Source of the DNA: Promethearchaeum sp.
GTDB lineage: Archaea; Asgardarchaeota; Lokiarchaeia; Sigyniarchaeales; Promethearchaeaceae
Length of the DNA stretch: 32,529 nt
Direction of reading: 5' to 3'
Assembly: GCA_030612265.1 (NCBI GenBank)
Contig: JAUWOE010000014.1
Coordinates: forward strand, 1-32,529
In this document: positions 31,993 through 32,529 of the stretch, in pieces
Layout of the letters: every line of letters begins with the position of its first letter
Position numbering within the stretch: the first letter of the stretch is position 1
Translations under genes and position numbers: made by a program
The notes under the pieces: model-generated
The model's input: the letters and a program-made list of their open reading frames with translations, nothing else
What the model was told of the DNA's origin: nothing
Database searches by the model: none

Positions 31993-32529
31993 ATGAAAAA
32001 AAATTCAATAATATATTTATTGGGTGCAATTCTGCTTATATCTTTCTCAATCCTACCGATTTCAGATTTAAATTCTACAAATGATCAACAAGAATCGTGG
32101 GAACCTTCTACTCAACCTAGAGATCTTGAAGTAGGTCAGGAAGAATGGTGGAATGCGAGTTATGCTTATCGGATGCAGATAAATGTTACTAATCCGGGAG
32201 CAACCGATTTTGTAGATACCTATGCTTCTGTTTCATTCAATTATACGTTATTGGTTGAACAAAACCATATGAATGAAAGTATGAAGGATGTTCGTATCGT
32301 AGAAAATGATTATATTCGCCCTTATTATATTCAAAAGGATTATCCGAGCCTAGATATGGCTCGTATTTGGTTTAAAACCAATTGTTCTGCCGATACATCG
32401 GACTTTGACACATTTATGTATTATGGTAATGATACTTTAGATTACGATAGTACTTATCTTTTATCCTACAATCCGATGGGAGTAATGTGGCAAACATTTG
32501 ATGAAATTTATACTCATCCCTCGACAGGA
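31993..32529 (+). CDS. Secreted DUF2341-like surface protein (3' partial)
   Basis: The frame is open to the right edge (179 codons). It starts with a signal peptide (MKKNSIIYLLGAILLISFSI then LPIS). After a Ser/Thr/Pro-rich stretch, WWNASYAYRMQINVTNPG, VRIVENDYIRPYYIQK and ARIWFKT...FMYYGND match the DUF2341 beta-sandwich often found at the start of large archaeal and bacterial surface proteins. Several N-x-S/T sequons occur. The ATG is preceded by TTAGGAGATATTAAT, giving a good AGGAGAT ribosome-binding site, and by a long AT-rich promoter region with few other features. The remainder lies outside the window, so the overall function is unknown. Confidence 0.85.
   Translation, partial: MKKNSIIYLLGAILLISFSILPISDLNSTNDQQESWEPSTQPRDLEVGQEEWWNASYAYRMQINVTNPGATDFVDTYASVSFNYTLLVEQNHMNESMKDVRIVENDYIRPYYIQKDYPSLDMARIWFKTNCSADTSDFDTFMYYGNDTLDYDSTYLLSYNPMGVMWQTFDEIYTHPSTG

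Noticed and set aside
1-32529. tRNA, rRNA or insertion-sequence genes
   Set aside because: I looked for T-arm-like GTTCRA motifs in the gaps, terminal inverted repeats and transposase motifs and found none. A covariance-model search would be decisive.

Overview
The window is very AT-rich and gene-dense. Its genes point to an Asgard archaeon (Promethearchaeota/Asgardarchaeota): ESCRT-II subunits Vps25 and Vps22 lie beside a Vps4 ATPase with an MIT domain, and there is a Rab/Ras-like small GTPase. A membrane protein has a longin-like cytoplasmic tail. PheRS, phosphopantetheine adenylyltransferase and a DUF1512 protein are of archaeal type. The exact Asgard lineage cannot be fixed from the sequence; low GC would fit a Loki-like group, but that is a guess.

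Layout. 1-5.7 kb: surface and membrane proteins (large longin-tailed protein cut at the left edge, membrane-anchored FKBP-like protein, DUF998-like protein), a duplicated zinc-ribbon protein and an NTF2-like protein. 5.9-8.8 kb: ESCRT block, vps4-vps25 on +, vps22 convergent on -. 8.9-14.2 kb: APH-type kinase, CcdA/DsbD-like membrane protein, methyltransferase, RNase III with dsRBD, dolichol/phytol-kinase-like protein and a HEAT protein. 14.3-17.1 kb: P2-like P-type ATPase with unusual ion-site motifs. 17.2-20.3 kb: chorismate mutase, bacterial-type RNase PH with an exact internal 33-bp tandem duplication, small GTPase, coiled-coil protein and an OsmC-zinc ribbon fusion. 20.6-24.4 kb: pheT, pheS, coaD on -. 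24.5-27.2 kb: DUF1512, HEAT-like protein, acylphosphatase on +. 27.2-31.4 kb: MoxR-type AAA ATPase and a partner on -, divergent from a VWA protein with an HExxH-like motif. 31.4 kb to the end: stand-alone receiver domain and the start of a secreted DUF2341-like protein.

Working links. Vps4, Vps25 and Vps22 form part of an ESCRT machine; ESCRT-III, Vps28 and Vps36 are not present here. The MoxR/VWA pair is a classic ATPase-adaptor module. PheS and PheT form one enzyme.

The most unexpected observation concerns translation starts. Several genes carry a strong (A)GGTG ribosome-binding site followed 6-8 nt later by the start codon. In two of them (DUF998-like and vps25) the long, clearly coding 5' part of the frame has no ATG, GTG or TTG, and the codon at the right distance is ATT or ATC. 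In two more (pheS and the MoxR ATPase) the only upstream conventional start is the GTG inside the ribosome-binding site itself, and an in-frame ATT or ATC again sits at the right distance. No tRNA, rRNA, CRISPR array or insertion sequence was recognised. No gene-free stretch exceeds about 300 bases; the longest (5683-5938, 20322-20579, 31725-31992) appear to hold only promoters and leaders.
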